DNA of 64,000 nucleotides from Rhodoferax sp. (GTDB lineage: Bacteria; Pseudomonadota; Gammaproteobacteria; Burkholderiales; Burkholderiaceae_C): assembly GCF_025356155.1 (NCBI RefSeq), contig NZ_JANXUQ010000273.1, forward strand, positions 32,812 through 96,811, read 5' to 3'. Shown one piece after another: positions 18,007-26,431 of the stretch (its first letter is position 1; the number at the start of each line of letters is the position of its first letter). Position numbers and translations under genes: made by a program. The notes beneath the pieces are model-generated. The model was not told where the DNA came from. It searched no databases and saw only the letters and a list, made by a program, of their open reading frames with translations.

Positions 18007-18852
18007 CTATGATTTACGTAGGGCTTCTACCCAGTCTGCGATGGCTTCCAGGTTGACCCGGTCGTCGGCATGCACCAGGTAGCACTCCAGATCCGACAGG
18101 GCTTGTTCGATGTGGCCCAGTTCAGCGTGGGCCAGGCCGCGGTCGCGGTACTCGGGCCAGGACTCGGGTAGCAAGATCACCAGCCGCTCTTGCACGGCCA
18201 GCAGGCGCTGCCAGTCGCTTTGCGACTTGTGGATCTCCTTCAGGTTGCGCAGCATGCGGGCGATGATCTCGCGCGACGGTGCGGTCTGCAGGTACAAGCC
18301 CAAAGGAGTCTCTAACTCGTCCACCAGGCCGCTGCGCTTGCGGTAGGGCTCCAGACGTTCGGACAACTCTTCGCGGCTCAGTGACTTGCCGGTCAGTGGG
18401 TCTATCACCACTTGTCCCATCGGCAAATTGACCTTGACCAAAAAATGGCCCGGAAAGCCCACACCCCGCACGGCAAGGCCCAGGCCCTGCGCCAGCTCCA
18501 TCCACAGCACCGCCAGGGTAATAGGGATACCGCGCCGCGATTGCAGCAACACGTGGACGAAGCTGTTGTCGGGGTCGTAGAAATCATTGATATTGCCGCC
18601 GAAACCCAGATCCTGGAAAAAGAACTGGTTCAGCACCCGCAGCTTTTGCACCGGCCCGGTATCGGCGGCCAGCCGCCTGCGCACGCGGGCCAGCAGTTGG
18701 TCCACCTCGCCCAGCACGGTTTGCACATCCATATCCGGATATTCGTCCTGCGCCAGGCTGACAGCCGCCTCAAACATCGCGAACTCGCCATCGCTTTCAA
18801 CCAGGGAGGCGAAATACTCCAGCGGAGTGGGTTGGTCGAAGGACAGGTTCAT
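18007..18852 (-). CDS. SirB1 family protein (transglutaminase-like and TPR)
   Basis: Start ATG at 18852. The 281-residue protein has the SirB1 N-terminal region (about 30-180) with NDFYDPDNSFVHVLL, SRRGIPITLAVLWMELAQ and VGFPGHFLVK, and ends with TPR-like helices (PESWPEYRDRGLAHAELGHIEQALSD). The N-terminal fold is related to transglutaminases but its biochemistry is unknown. It follows murJ by 20 bp on the same strand and is probably cotranscribed. Confidence 0.9.
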   Translation of the reverse strand: MNLSFDQPTPLEYFASLVESDGEFAMFEAAVSLAQDEYPDMDVQTVLGEVDQLLARVRRRLAADTGPVQKLRVLNQFFFQDLGFGGNINDFYDPDNSFVHVLLQSRRGIPITLAVLWMELAQGLGLAVRGVGFPGHFLVKVNLPMGQVVIDPLTGKSLSREELSERLEPYRKRSGLVDELETPLGLYLQTAPSREIIARMLRNLKEIHKSQSDWQRLLAVQERLVILLPESWPEYRDRGLAHAELGHIEQALSDLECYLVHADDRVNLEAIADWVEALRKS

Positions 18853-18872
18853 GGTGGCAAACCTTTTGCTGG

Positions 18873-20432
18873 CTAACGGTGCAGCAATTGTCGCAAATTC
18901 AGCCCCGCCGCCCAGATTGCTACGAAATAGATAGCTGCACCGCCAGATACGAAGAGGGCTAGCAGCCCGATTCGCACAAGCTTCTCGGATTTCAGCGCCA
19001 ACCACGGCACGGCACCACTTCCCCACATCAAAAACACTGCAAGCAGAGCACTGGCCGCCAGCACTTGCAAAATGAGCCGGCCCCAGCCCGGCGAGGGCCT
19101 ATAGGTGCCGCCGCGCACCAGCCCAATCAGCAGCCACAGCGCATTGACCAAAGCACCCACGCCGATCGACAACGCCAGCCCGGCGTGGGCCAGCAGGGGA
19201 ACGAACACAAAATTGAGACCCTGTGTAATGGCCAACACCGCAATGCCAATCAGCGCCGGGGTCTTGATGTTCTGGTTGGCGAAATACCCTGGCGTCAGCA
19301 CCTTGATAGCCACTAAGCCGAGCAAACCGGCGCCGTAGCCCATGAGCGCGATCGAGGTTTGTGCAACATCCCCGTTTGCATAGGCGCCATTGTGAAACAG
19401 CGTGGCCACAAGTGGCTGCGAAAATGTAACCAGCGCCACGGCGCTGGGCACCGCCAGCAGCACGACCAGGCGCAAGCCCCAGTCGATCATGTGGGAAAAC
19501 TTGTCCAGGTCATTGGCGGCCTTGGCAGCCGCTAGTTGCGGCATCAGCACCACTCCCAGCGCGACACCCAGCATGGCGGTCGGGAACTCCATCAACAAAC
19601 TCGCGCCAGTCAGCCACGTCACAGAACCGGTGGGCAGATGGGATGCAATCTGCGTGTTGATCATCAGAGAAATCTGCGAGACGCTGACCCCCAACAAAGC
19701 CGGCCCCATCAAGCGGACTATATTTTTGGTAGCAGGCTGCGCCCACGCTGCGCGGGCTGCAGCCAGGCTGAGCCTGATCTTGGGCGCAAGGCCCATGCGC
19801 CACAGTGCGTACAAAATAGCGCCGAGCTGCAACATTCCCCCAACCATCACGCCAGCGGCCATCACATAGATAGGCTCGATGCCCATCTGTTTGAACCACG
19901 GGGCCCCGAGCCATGCGGCCAAGATCATGGCGACGTTCAGCAATACGGGTGTAGCGGCGGGAATGGCGAAGTTCTTCCACGTATTGAGCACCCCCGCCCC
20001 CAGCGCCACGATGGACATGCAGCCGATATACGGAAACATCCAGCGGGTCATCAACACGGCTGCATCGAATCCGGCAGGGGGCAGGCCACTGGCCAACAGA
20101 TAGACAAGCACTGGCGCGCCGGCGATACCCAGCACGCAGGTCACCAGCAGCACCATGGTCAGCAGCGTCGCCACCGAGTTGATGAGCACTTGGGTCGCGG
20201 CGTCACCGTCTTTTGCCTTGCTGCCCGCCAGCACCGGCACAAAGGCCTGGCTGAAAGCACCTTCGGCGAACATGCGGCGCAGCATATTGGGGATGCGAAA
20301 CGCAACGCCAAAGGCATCTGTCATGGCGCTGACACCAAATGCAGAAGCCATCAGCACGTCGCGTGCCAGACCCGAAATGCGGGACAACAGGGTGAAAAAC
20401 GAAACGGTGGAAGCGGATTTGATAAGGCTCAC
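18873..20432 (-). CDS. murJ: Lipid II flippase MurJ
   Basis: MurJ flips the peptidoglycan precursor lipid II across the inner membrane. The 519-residue sequence has the family start MSLIKSASTVSFFTLLSRISGLARDV, split by the first helix, the conserved AFRIPNMLRRMFAEGAFSQAF region with its charged residues, and about 14 membrane helices. The last helix (about 489-506) is encoded by a copy of repeat R1. The gene order murJ-SirB1, divergent from rpsT, is common in betaproteobacteria. Start ATG at 20432 gives the expected N-terminus. Confidence 0.95.
   Translation of the reverse strand: MSLIKSASTVSFFTLLSRISGLARDVLMASAFGVSAMTDAFGVAFRIPNMLRRMFAEGAFSQAFVPVLAGSKAKDGDAATQVLINSVATLLTMVLLVTCVLGIAGAPVLVYLLASGLPPAGFDAAVLMTRWMFPYIGCMSIVALGAGVLNTWKNFAIPAATPVLLNVAMILAAWLGAPWFKQMGIEPIYVMAAGVMVGGMLQLGAILYALWRMGLAPKIRLSLAAARAAWAQPATKNIVRLMGPALLGVSVSQISLMINTQIASHLPTGSVTWLTGASLLMEFPTAMLGVALGVVLMPQLAAAKAANDLDKFSHMIDWGLRLVVLLAVPSAVALVTFSQPLVATLFHNGAYANGDVAQTSIALMGYGAGLLGLVAIKVLTPGYFANQNIKTPALIGIAVLAITQGLNFVFVPLLAHAGLALSIGVGALVNALWLLIGLVRGGTYRPSPGWGRLILQVLAASALLAVFLMWGSGAVPWLALKSEKLVRIGLLALFVSGGAAIYFVAIWAAGLNLRQLLHR
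18917..18969 (+). repeat. Repeat R1 inside murJ
   Basis: On the plus strand, GCTACGAAATAGATAGC begins at 18919 and GAGGGCTAGCAGCC at 18954, the fixed 35-nt offset. murJ reads through it on the minus strand, giving RIGLLALFVSGGAAIYFVA, the final membrane helix. Confidence 0.75.
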
Positions 20433-20512
20433 GTGACAAGTGTAGCCCGCTGGAGTATGGCCCCCGCGCTCCGCAACTATGCCGGGCCGTGGTCTCCCAC
20501 AGCGGCTCCAGT

Positions 20513-20541
20513 TTGCCCGCCCAGGCTCAAAATGCTACAAT
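20513..20541 (+). promoter_or_regulatory. Sigma-70-type promoter of rpsT
   Basis: TTGCCC at 20513-20518 and TACAAT at 20536-20541 are separated by 17 bp, and the start codon lies 46 bp downstream behind AAGGA. Confidence 0.7.
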
Positions 20542-20586
20542 CGTGGGCTTTGCTGGCATCATCCTCAGACACAAGGAATACTTATT

Positions 20587-20886
20587 ATGGCATCTACTAA
20601 GCCGAAGAAAAAGAACCCGCGCCTGGCGTCGGGCCGTAAGCGCGTCCGCCAGGACGTCAAAATCAATGCAGCAAATACCTCTTTGCGTTCCAAATACCGC
20701 ACCGCGGTGAAGAACGTTGAGAAGGCAGTTCTGGCCGGTGACAAGACCAAGGCCACCGAACTGTTTGCGAAGATGCAAGCCGTGGTTGACACCGTGGCTG
20801 ACAAGGGCATCTTCCACAAGAACAAGGCAGCACGCGACAAGAGCCGCTTGTCTACCAAGGTGAAAGCCTTGGCCCTCGCCGCCTAA
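20587..20886 (+). CDS. rpsT: 30S ribosomal protein S20
   Basis: The 99-residue, Lys/Arg/Ala-rich protein starts [16 protein letters not shown] and matches S20 throughout ([35 protein letters not shown]). It binds 16S rRNA in the small subunit. ATG at 20587 follows the ribosome-binding site AAGGA with good spacing. Promoter upstream and terminator downstream make it a single-gene unit, divergent from murJ. Confidence 0.98.
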   Translation: MASTKPKKKNPRLASGRKRVRQDVKINAANTSLRSKYRTAVKNVEKAVLAGDKTKATELFAKMQAVVDTVADKGIFHKNKAARDKSRLSTKVKALALAA

Positions 20887-20904
20887 TCACTTAGGCACAT
20901 CGCA

Positions 20905-20924
20905 CGAATTCCTAACGGAATTCG
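20905..20924 (+). other. Perfect 8-bp inverted repeat after rpsT
   Basis: CGAATTCC, then TAAC, then GGAATTCG. It can form an RNA hairpin 19 bp after the rpsT stop but lacks a T run; it may protect the transcript end or assist the terminator at 20955. Confidence 0.5.
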
Positions 20925-20954
20925 CCGTTTGCACCGGGTGCGCTGCCAGCAAAG

Positions 20955-20985
20955 CAAAAAAGCCGTTCATTGAACGGCTTTTTTG
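20955..20985 (+). terminator. Rho-independent terminator of rpsT
   Basis: An A run, the stem GCCGTTC / GAACGGC with a three-base loop and a TTTTTT run. The A and T runs extend the stem, so it could work in both directions and also end transcription of DUF3579. Confidence 0.85.
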
Positions 20986-20988
20986 TTG

Positions 20989-21093
20989 CCCGCTTCGTTT
21001 CGCCGCCGGGCCGCCCCAAGGCGTGGACTTGGGGTTTTGCCAACGCGCGCCCTCGGGGGCAGAGAGCCACACGCTGTGGGCGAACGTGGGGGC
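20989..21093 (-). repeat. Repeat R2, intergenic copy (reverse)
   Basis: GGGCCGCCCCAAGG, CCCTCGGGGGC and GCCACACGCTGTGGGCG, followed by AACGTGGGGGC, are the reverse complement of the 1250-1353 layout. It ends two bases before the DUF3579 stop codon. Confidence 0.65.
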
Positions 21094-21094
21094 T

Positions 21095-21409
21095 CTATCC
21101 TCCAGGCTGGATCTCCGGCCGCATCTCGCTGACCTGCAATTCATTGTCCTTGGCAAAGTTCAAACAAAAATCCCAGGCCATGACATCGTATTCGCGCAGG
21201 TCGCTGTGGACGATGACGCACTTGGTGTTGCCGATAGATGTGGGAACGCACCACGGCGAATAGCCCAAATGGCTGCCGGGTTGTGGTCCACCAGGGCGAA
21301 ATTGGCTCATGACGCCAGCCAGACGCTCCGCCCAATCGCTGGGCCTGAAGGTCTTGCCACTGCGGGTCACTCCCAGGATGAAGATTTCTTTAGAAGACGT
21401 GATGGGCAT
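21095..21409 (-). CDS. DUF3579 family protein
   Basis: The 104-residue protein matches the small betaproteobacterial DUF3579 family: an IFILGVTRSGKTFRPSDWAERL start, then FSPYVRP-like region (here HLGYSPWCVPTSIGNTKCVIV) and the closing DLREYDVMAWDFCLNFAKDN. No catalytic motif is evident; the function is unknown. It is divergent from argD, an arrangement I recall from related genomes, with a 237-bp intergenic region between them. Confidence 0.85.
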   Translation of the reverse strand: MPITSSKEIFILGVTRSGKTFRPSDWAERLAGVMSQFRPGGPQPGSHLGYSPWCVPTSIGNTKCVIVHSDLREYDVMAWDFCLNFAKDNELQVSEMRPEIQPGG

Positions 21410-21646
21410 GGTGATGTCGGCAACAGGTTTGCGACACGCAAAAGTCTGTAGCGACGCATTCCGATTTTATCTGAGGCGAGGCTACACATTGCTGACACAC
21501 GCTGCAAATAACGTGCCTGCGTCACATCACACTGATGCCAAACTGTCAAACAACGGCTGCAGTGCAGCGCCTAGAATCCGTTTTCAGCAGCCCAAGCCAA
21601 CCTCGCGTTGGGCTGAATTGTTTAACGTTGACCCTGGAGTTTTCAC
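21410..21646. promoter_or_regulatory. Divergent control region between DUF3579 and argD
   Basis: 237 bp without a gene. A TAGAAT at 21572-21577 is a possible -10 for argD. No ARG-box-like palindrome could be identified with confidence. Confidence 0.3.
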
Positions 21647-22858
21647 ATGACCGCTGCTGCACCCGCCCCGCCCTCTTCACCCCACGTGATGAACACCTAC
21701 GGCCGTCTGCCCATCGCGCTGTCGCATGGCCAGGGCTGCCGCGTGTGGGATGTGAATGGCCGCGAATACCTGGACGCGTTGGGTGGCATTGCCGTCAACA
21801 CGCTGGGCCACAACCACCCCAAACTGGTCGCCGCTTTGCAAGACCAGGTTACTAAGCTGATCCACACTTCCAATTATTACCACATACCGCTGCAAGAAGA
21901 GCTGGCCAGCTTGCTGGTCGAACGCTCCGGCATGAGCAATGTGTTCTTCTGCTCCACCGGTCTGGAAGCCAATGAATGCGCGCTGAAGCTGGCACGCAAA
22001 TTTGGTCACGACAAGGGTATCGAGCGCCCAGAAATCGTCGTCTACGAGAAGGCCTTCCACGGCCGGTCGATTGCCACACTCAGCGCCACCGCCAACCCCA
22101 AGGTGCAAGCCGGTTTTGGCCCGTTGGTGGAAGGCTTTATTCGCGTACCCATCAACAGCGTCGAACAGCTCAAGGCCGCCACGGCCGACAACCCTAATGT
22201 CGTGGCCGTGTTTTTCGAAGCCATCCAGGGCGAAGGCGGCATCAATGAAATGCACATGGACTACCTGCGCGATGTGCGCGCCCTGTGCGACGAGCGCGAC
22301 TGGCTGCTGATGATCGACGAAGTGCAATGCGGCATGGGTCGCACCGGCAAATGGTTTGCCCACCAGTGGGCTGGCATCAAGCCCGATGTCATGCCGCTGG
22401 CCAAAGGCCTGGGCTCTGGCGTGCCGGTCGGCGCCGTGGTGGTGGGCCCCAAGGCGGCGACCATCTTTTCCCCTGGCAACCACGGCAGCACGTTTGGTGG
22501 CAATCCTCTGGCCATGCGCGCCGGTGTCACCACCATCCGCACGATGGAGGAAGAAAACCTGCTGGCCAATGCCGCGGCGGTCGGCGAACACCTGAAGGCC
22601 GCGCTCAAGAAGGGCTTGGCGTCCGAGTTGGCTAGCGGCGCCGTCAAGGAGATCCGCGGCCACGGGCTGATGCTGGGCATCGACCTGTCCAAACCCTGCG
22701 GCGTGTTGACGCAGCGCGCGGTCGATGCGGGCCTCTTGATCAGCGTCACCGCAGACACCGTGGTGCGCCTGGTGCCGTCGCTGATATTGACCACCGCTGA
22801 GGCCGACCAAATCGCGGCTATCCTGTGCCCCCTGATCTCCGCTTTGTCGAAAGAATAA
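21647..22858 (+). CDS. argD: Acetylornithine aminotransferase (class III PLP enzyme)
   Basis: Converts N-acetylglutamate semialdehyde to N-acetylornithine in arginine synthesis. The 403-residue protein has GNGREYLD-like VNGREYLDALGGIAVNTLGH, the PLP pocket SGLEAN-like CSTGLEANECALKLARK, the Asp block LLMIDEVQCGMGRTG and the Schiff-base Lys in PLAKGLGSGVPVGAV (about residue 253). The pairing with argF (5-bp gap) supports the arginine role over other class III aminotransferases. Confidence 0.94.
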   Translation: MTAAAPAPPSSPHVMNTYGRLPIALSHGQGCRVWDVNGREYLDALGGIAVNTLGHNHPKLVAALQDQVTKLIHTSNYYHIPLQEELASLLVERSGMSNVFFCSTGLEANECALKLARKFGHDKGIERPEIVVYEKAFHGRSIATLSATANPKVQAGFGPLVEGFIRVPINSVEQLKAATADNPNVVAVFFEAIQGEGGINEMHMDYLRDVRALCDERDWLLMIDEVQCGMGRTGKWFAHQWAGIKPDVMPLAKGLGSGVPVGAVVVGPKAATIFSPGNHGSTFGGNPLAMRAGVTTIRTMEEENLLANAAAVGEHLKAALKKGLASELASGAVKEIRGHGLMLGIDLSKPCGVLTQRAVDAGLLISVTADTVVRLVPSLILTTAEADQIAAILCPLISALSKE

Positions 22859-22863
22859 ACGCC

Positions 22864-23835
22864 ATGAATCCGCTCAACGGCATCCCCAGTACGGTACCCA
22901 AAGGTGCGCCGCCGGTGCGGCACTTTTTGCAGTTCACCGATTTCACCAACGAAGAAATCCACTACCTACTGGACCGCGCGGCCTTCATCAAGCACAAGTT
23001 CAAGACCTTTGTGCGCCACCACTCGCTGGTGGACCGCACGCTGGCGATGATTTTCGAGAAAGCGTCCACCCGCACGCGCGTGAGCTTTGAAGCCGGTATG
23101 TACCAACTGGGCGGCAGCGTGGTGCACCTGACCACGGGCGACAGCCAATTGGGCCGCGCCGAGCCAATTGAAGACAGTGCCAAGGTCATCAGCCGAATGA
23201 CCGACATCGTGATGATCCGCACGTTCGAGCAAACCAAGCTGGAGAGCTTCGCTGCGCATTCGCGTGTGCCCGTTATCAATGGCCTGACCAATGAGTTCCA
23301 CCCCTGCCAGATCCTGGCGGACATCTTCACCTACATCGAGCACCGCGGGCTGATTGGTGGCAAGACTGTGGTCTGGGTGGGCGATGGCAACAACATGGCC
23401 AACACCTGGTTGCAGGCCGCCGCTGTTCTGGGCTTTCACTTGCGCGTGAGCACACCGCGCGGCTATGAAGTCGATGAGAAAGTGGCCGTTACCCCTCATG
23501 GAATGGGCGCAGGCAGCTACAAAACTTATAGCGACCCGGTAGAAGCCTGCAAAGGCGCCGACCTGATCACCACCGATGTATGGACCAGCATGGGCTTTGA
23601 GGCCGAGAATGAAACCCGTCGCAAGGCCTTTGCCGCCTGGTGCGTCAACGCCGAGATGATGGCCGCCGCCAAACCCGATGCCTTGTTCATGCACTGCCTG
23701 CCCGCCCACCGCGGTGAAGAAGTCGCCGCCGACGTCATAGACGGTCCACAATCGGTCGTGTGGGACGAGGCAGAAAACCGCATGCACGTGCAAAAAGCAC
23801 TGATGGAATACCTGCTCTTGGGCCGCCAGGATTGA
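22864..23835 (+). CDS. argF: Ornithine carbamoyltransferase
   Basis: Condenses ornithine with carbamoyl phosphate to citrulline. The 323-residue protein starts at ATG 22864 and has the carbamoyl-phosphate loop KASTRTRVSFE (STRTR at 68-72), the HPCQILAD motif, VGDGNNMANTW and the ornithine motif MHCLPAHRGEE. Residues about 207-224 (TPHGMGAGSYKTYS) are encoded by a copy of repeat R1, in a loop where the family is variable. It forms an operon with argD; a 65-residue membrane protein gene follows 24 bp later. Confidence 0.96.
   Translation: MNPLNGIPSTVPKGAPPVRHFLQFTDFTNEEIHYLLDRAAFIKHKFKTFVRHHSLVDRTLAMIFEKASTRTRVSFEAGMYQLGGSVVHLTTGDSQLGRAEPIEDSAKVISRMTDIVMIRTFEQTKLESFAAHSRVPVINGLTNEFHPCQILADIFTYIEHRGLIGGKTVVWVGDGNNMANTWLQAAAVLGFHLRVSTPRGYEVDEKVAVTPHGMGAGSYKTYSDPVEACKGADLITTDVWTSMGFEAENETRRKAFAAWCVNAEMMAAAKPDALFMHCLPAHRGEEVAADVIDGPQSVVWDEAENRMHVQKALMEYLLLGRQD
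23484..23534 (-). repeat. Repeat R1 inside argF
   Basis: On the minus strand, GCTATAAGTTTTGTAGCTGC is followed by GAGGGGTAACGGCC at the usual 35-nt offset. It closely matches the intergenic copy at 39114-39163, including the GTAGCTGC and TGCGC stretches between. Confidence 0.65.
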
Positions 23836-23859
23836 ATTGGTAACCGCAGGAGAAGGCGT

Positions 23860-24057
23860 ATGGCAAAGATACCCAAAGACGACGAGCCCAAAGTCTGGGT
23901 GACCGTCGCCAAACTGGTCGTTGGGTTAACGGTGATGATTGGTGGCGTGGGCCTTGCGCTGTGGTACGCCAAGGACATGGACAACGGCTCGCCCACCGCG
24001 CCAGCGGGCGATTCATGGGGCATATCCAAAGACTCGCCCGTGCGGATGAAGCGATAG
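23860..24057 (+). CDS. Small single-pass membrane protein, unknown
   Basis: 65 residues: a charged N-terminus (MAKIPKDDEPKVW), one hydrophobic helix (about 16-37) and a polar tail (DSWGISKDSPVRMKR). ATG at 23860 follows GCAGGAGAAGG, a strong ribosome-binding site. It lies 24 bp behind argF and could share its transcript. I do not recognise a characterised family; similar short genes behind argF may exist in relatives. Confidence 0.6.
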   Translation: MAKIPKDDEPKVWVTVAKLVVGLTVMIGGVGLALWYAKDMDNGSPTAPAGDSWGISKDSPVRMKR

Positions 24058-24070
24058 CGGTTGAGGCAAG

Positions 24071-24132
24071 CAACTCGCCGCAGGGCCGCCCCAACGCGAG
24101 TTAGCCCCCTCGGGGGGGGGAGCGACCCGCGC
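24071..24132 (-). repeat. Repeat R2, shorter copy (reverse)
   Basis: GGGCCGCCCCAACG, then CCCCCTCGGGGGGGGG and AGCGACCCGCGCAGC. It fills the space between the small membrane protein gene and the convergent Bug-type gene. Confidence 0.6.
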
Positions 24133-24134
24133 AG

Positions 24135-25136
24135 CTATTCGTTGCGGATCCCCTGCCGCGCAATCACGCCTGACAGCAGAGCAGCATCCTGGCGCATGCG
24201 GTTAGCCAGCCCCTCGGGTGATGAACCCACCACCTGCCAGCCTTGGGCAAACAGACGCTGACGCATCTCGGGGTTGCGAGCGATCTCGCTGACCAAGGCC
24301 GCCAGTCGGTGAACCACTGCGGATGGTGTTGCAATGGGCACGGCGACTGCATTCCACACTTCCAGATCACAGCCCTTGATACCCAACTCCGCCAGGCAGG
24401 GCAGCTCGGGCACCAGCGTGCTGCGCCCGGCCGATGTGACGGCAATGGCTTTCAAGCGCCCCGCCCGCACCTGTGGCATGGCAATGCCCGGCGGCAGCAG
24501 CGCCAGTTGAATCTGTCCGCCCATCATCGCGTTCATAACCTGGGGGTTGCCGGGGTATGGCACATGCACCGGGCCAAGGCCCGTCTGGGCCTTCAACAAC
24601 TCCATGCCCAGATGTGCCACCGTACCCTGCCCCGGCGTGCCATAGCTCCAGGTGTTGCCGGCCTGCAGGCCGGTCTTGACGAAATCCTGGGCCGTGCCCC
24701 CGTAGCTGGCCGGCACCGTCAGCACCAGCGGCGCGGTGGCCACCAGCGACACCGGCGCCAGATCCTTCAGCGGATCGTACGGCGTCTTGGGGTTGAGCAG
24801 TTTGGCAATGGTGAGGTTGCCATTGATCATCAACCCCACCGTGTGGCCGTCCGTCGCCTTGGCCACCATGTCGGCCGCAATATTGCCGCTGGCGCCGGGC
24901 CGGTTGTCCACCACCACCGGTTGCCCCAGCGCCTTGGACAGCGGCTCTGCCATCGCACGGGCGGTCAGATCCGGGCTGGAGCCGCCGGGGAATCCCACCA
25001 CCAGGCGGATGGGTTTGTTGGGCCAGGCGGTTGCTGCTGCAGCGCTGGTTTGCGCTGTGGCCAGCCGCCAGGGCATGGCTGCACTTGCCGCCGCCCAGCC
25101 ACCCAGTGCCAAAAATTGGCGTCGCATGGTTCGCAT
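24135..25136 (-). CDS. Bug/TctC-type tripartite tricarboxylate substrate-binding protein
   Basis: The 333-residue protein has a Tat-like signal (MRRQFLALGG, cut after ATAQT), then the Bug fold signatures: WPNKPIRLVVGFPGGSSPD, VVDNRPGASGNIAADMVAK and GTPGQGTVAHLGMEL. Bug proteins bind carboxylates in the periplasm and usually have many paralogues in Burkholderiales, most without a cognate TctAB pair, as here. The FAD monooxygenase gene lies 31 bp upstream on the same strand, which suggests the ligand may be an aromatic acid substrate of that enzyme; this is inference. Confidence 0.92.
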   Translation of the reverse strand: MRTMRRQFLALGGWAAASAAMPWRLATAQTSAAAATAWPNKPIRLVVGFPGGSSPDLTARAMAEPLSKALGQPVVVDNRPGASGNIAADMVAKATDGHTVGLMINGNLTIAKLLNPKTPYDPLKDLAPVSLVATAPLVLTVPASYGGTAQDFVKTGLQAGNTWSYGTPGQGTVAHLGMELLKAQTGLGPVHVPYPGNPQVMNAMMGGQIQLALLPPGIAMPQVRAGRLKAIAVTSAGRSTLVPELPCLAELGIKGCDLEVWNAVAVPIATPSAVVHRLAALVSEIARNPEMRQRLFAQGWQVVGSSPEGLANRMRQDAALLSGVIARQGIRNE

Positions 25137-25167
25137 TCCTTCTAATTTCTAGAAAAACTGATTTTGA

Positions 25168-26361
25168 CTAACCGCCACGGTATAGCCAGGGCGCGTCCAG
25201 TATCCGCTCACCCAGCACGCGCATAGACAGGTCACGCCCCCAGCGCACCAGTCCCGTGGCATGAAAAATTTGTCCGTTTCGAACCGACCGCGCCTGCACA
25301 CGTGCGTTGCGCTGCCAGCGCTGCTGCGCATAGCGCTGCAGCCGTTCCGCCATGGACTGTTGTGGCCCGGACAACACGGCTTGCAAACAGGCCGCGTCTT
25401 CTATCGCCATACCGGCGCCCTGCGCCATATAGGGTCGCATGGGGTGTGCCGCATCGCCCAGCAAGGCCACGCGGCCTTGGGCCTGTTCGTGCGCACCCGC
25501 CATGGGTGGGCGGTCGCACAGCGCCCACAGGCGCCAGGTCTGGATGGCGGCAACGAGGTCTTGCAGCGCTGGGCAGGTGCTGCCCATGGCGGCTTGCAAA
25601 TCGCGGGCATGGGTGGCGTGGTCCCAGTCCTGCACATTCCCCCCGCCGACCACCGCGCCTTCGACAATCGCCACCACGTTGAGGTAGTCGCCACCGCGCA
25701 CCGGGTACTGCACCACATGCAGCCTGGCGCCCAGCCAGACGGTAATCTCTTGGCTACGCAAGGCTGCGGGCAGATCGGCTTGCCTGACCAGCGCGCGGTA
25801 GGCCAGGTGGCCGGTCACACGCGGCGCAGAGTCCTGCAGCAACAGTTGCTGGCGCACGCTGCTCCACAAACCATCAGCCCCCACCAGCGCCCCGCCCTCC
25901 AATTGCAAACCTGCATCCGTGTGCAGGTGGACCACGCTGCCGGTGTCGACAAAAGACACCAGACGCTGGCCCGCATGCAATGCGGTGCTGCCCTGCTGCA
26001 CCAGGGCGCAGAGCAACATGCGGTGCAGGTCAGCTCGGTGGATGGTGGTATAGGGCGCGCCATAGAGCGCGCGTGTGCGCTCGCCCAGGCGCAGACAGCC
26101 CAGCGCCGCGCTACTGGTGGCCGAGCGCACCCGCAACACATCGGGGAAGGCGGCCACCTGCTTCAGCGACTGCTCCAGCCCCCAGCCCTGCAACAAGCGC
26201 ACCACGTTGGGCCCCATCTGAATGCCTGCCCCCACTTCGTCAAACGACTGCGCGCGCTCCACCAGTTGCACCGGCCAACCCGCGCGCGAACAGGCCAGCG
26301 CAGCCGCCAGCCCGCCTATGCCGCCGCCGGCGATGAGGATCTGTTTGTCGTCTTCTTCCAT
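25168..26361 (-). CDS. FAD-dependent monooxygenase, salicylate hydroxylase-like
   Basis: Start ATG at 26361 (MEEDDKQILIAGG). The 397-residue protein is a class A flavoprotein hydroxylase: dinucleotide motif IAGGGIGGLAAAL at the start, the DG motif GADGLWSSVR and the FAD-ribityl motif LLGDAAHPMRPYMAQG. The overall look is closest to salicylate and 3-hydroxybenzoate hydroxylases, which use NAD(P)H and O2; the substrate is not certain. It heads a two-gene unit with the Bug-type binding protein and is divergent from the VOC gene. Confidence 0.88.
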   Translation of the reverse strand: MEEDDKQILIAGGGIGGLAAALACSRAGWPVQLVERAQSFDEVGAGIQMGPNVVRLLQGWGLEQSLKQVAAFPDVLRVRSATSSAALGCLRLGERTRALYGAPYTTIHRADLHRMLLCALVQQGSTALHAGQRLVSFVDTGSVVHLHTDAGLQLEGGALVGADGLWSSVRQQLLLQDSAPRVTGHLAYRALVRQADLPAALRSQEITVWLGARLHVVQYPVRGGDYLNVVAIVEGAVVGGGNVQDWDHATHARDLQAAMGSTCPALQDLVAAIQTWRLWALCDRPPMAGAHEQAQGRVALLGDAAHPMRPYMAQGAGMAIEDAACLQAVLSGPQQSMAERLQRYAQQRWQRNARVQARSVRNGQIFHATGLVRWGRDLSMRVLGERILDAPWLYRGG

Positions 26362-26431
26362 GCTTGTATTGTCATCGTTGTGGTCCGCATAAAGCGCTGG
26401 GCTATAGTTCGGGCGAAATGAAAGCCATCCC

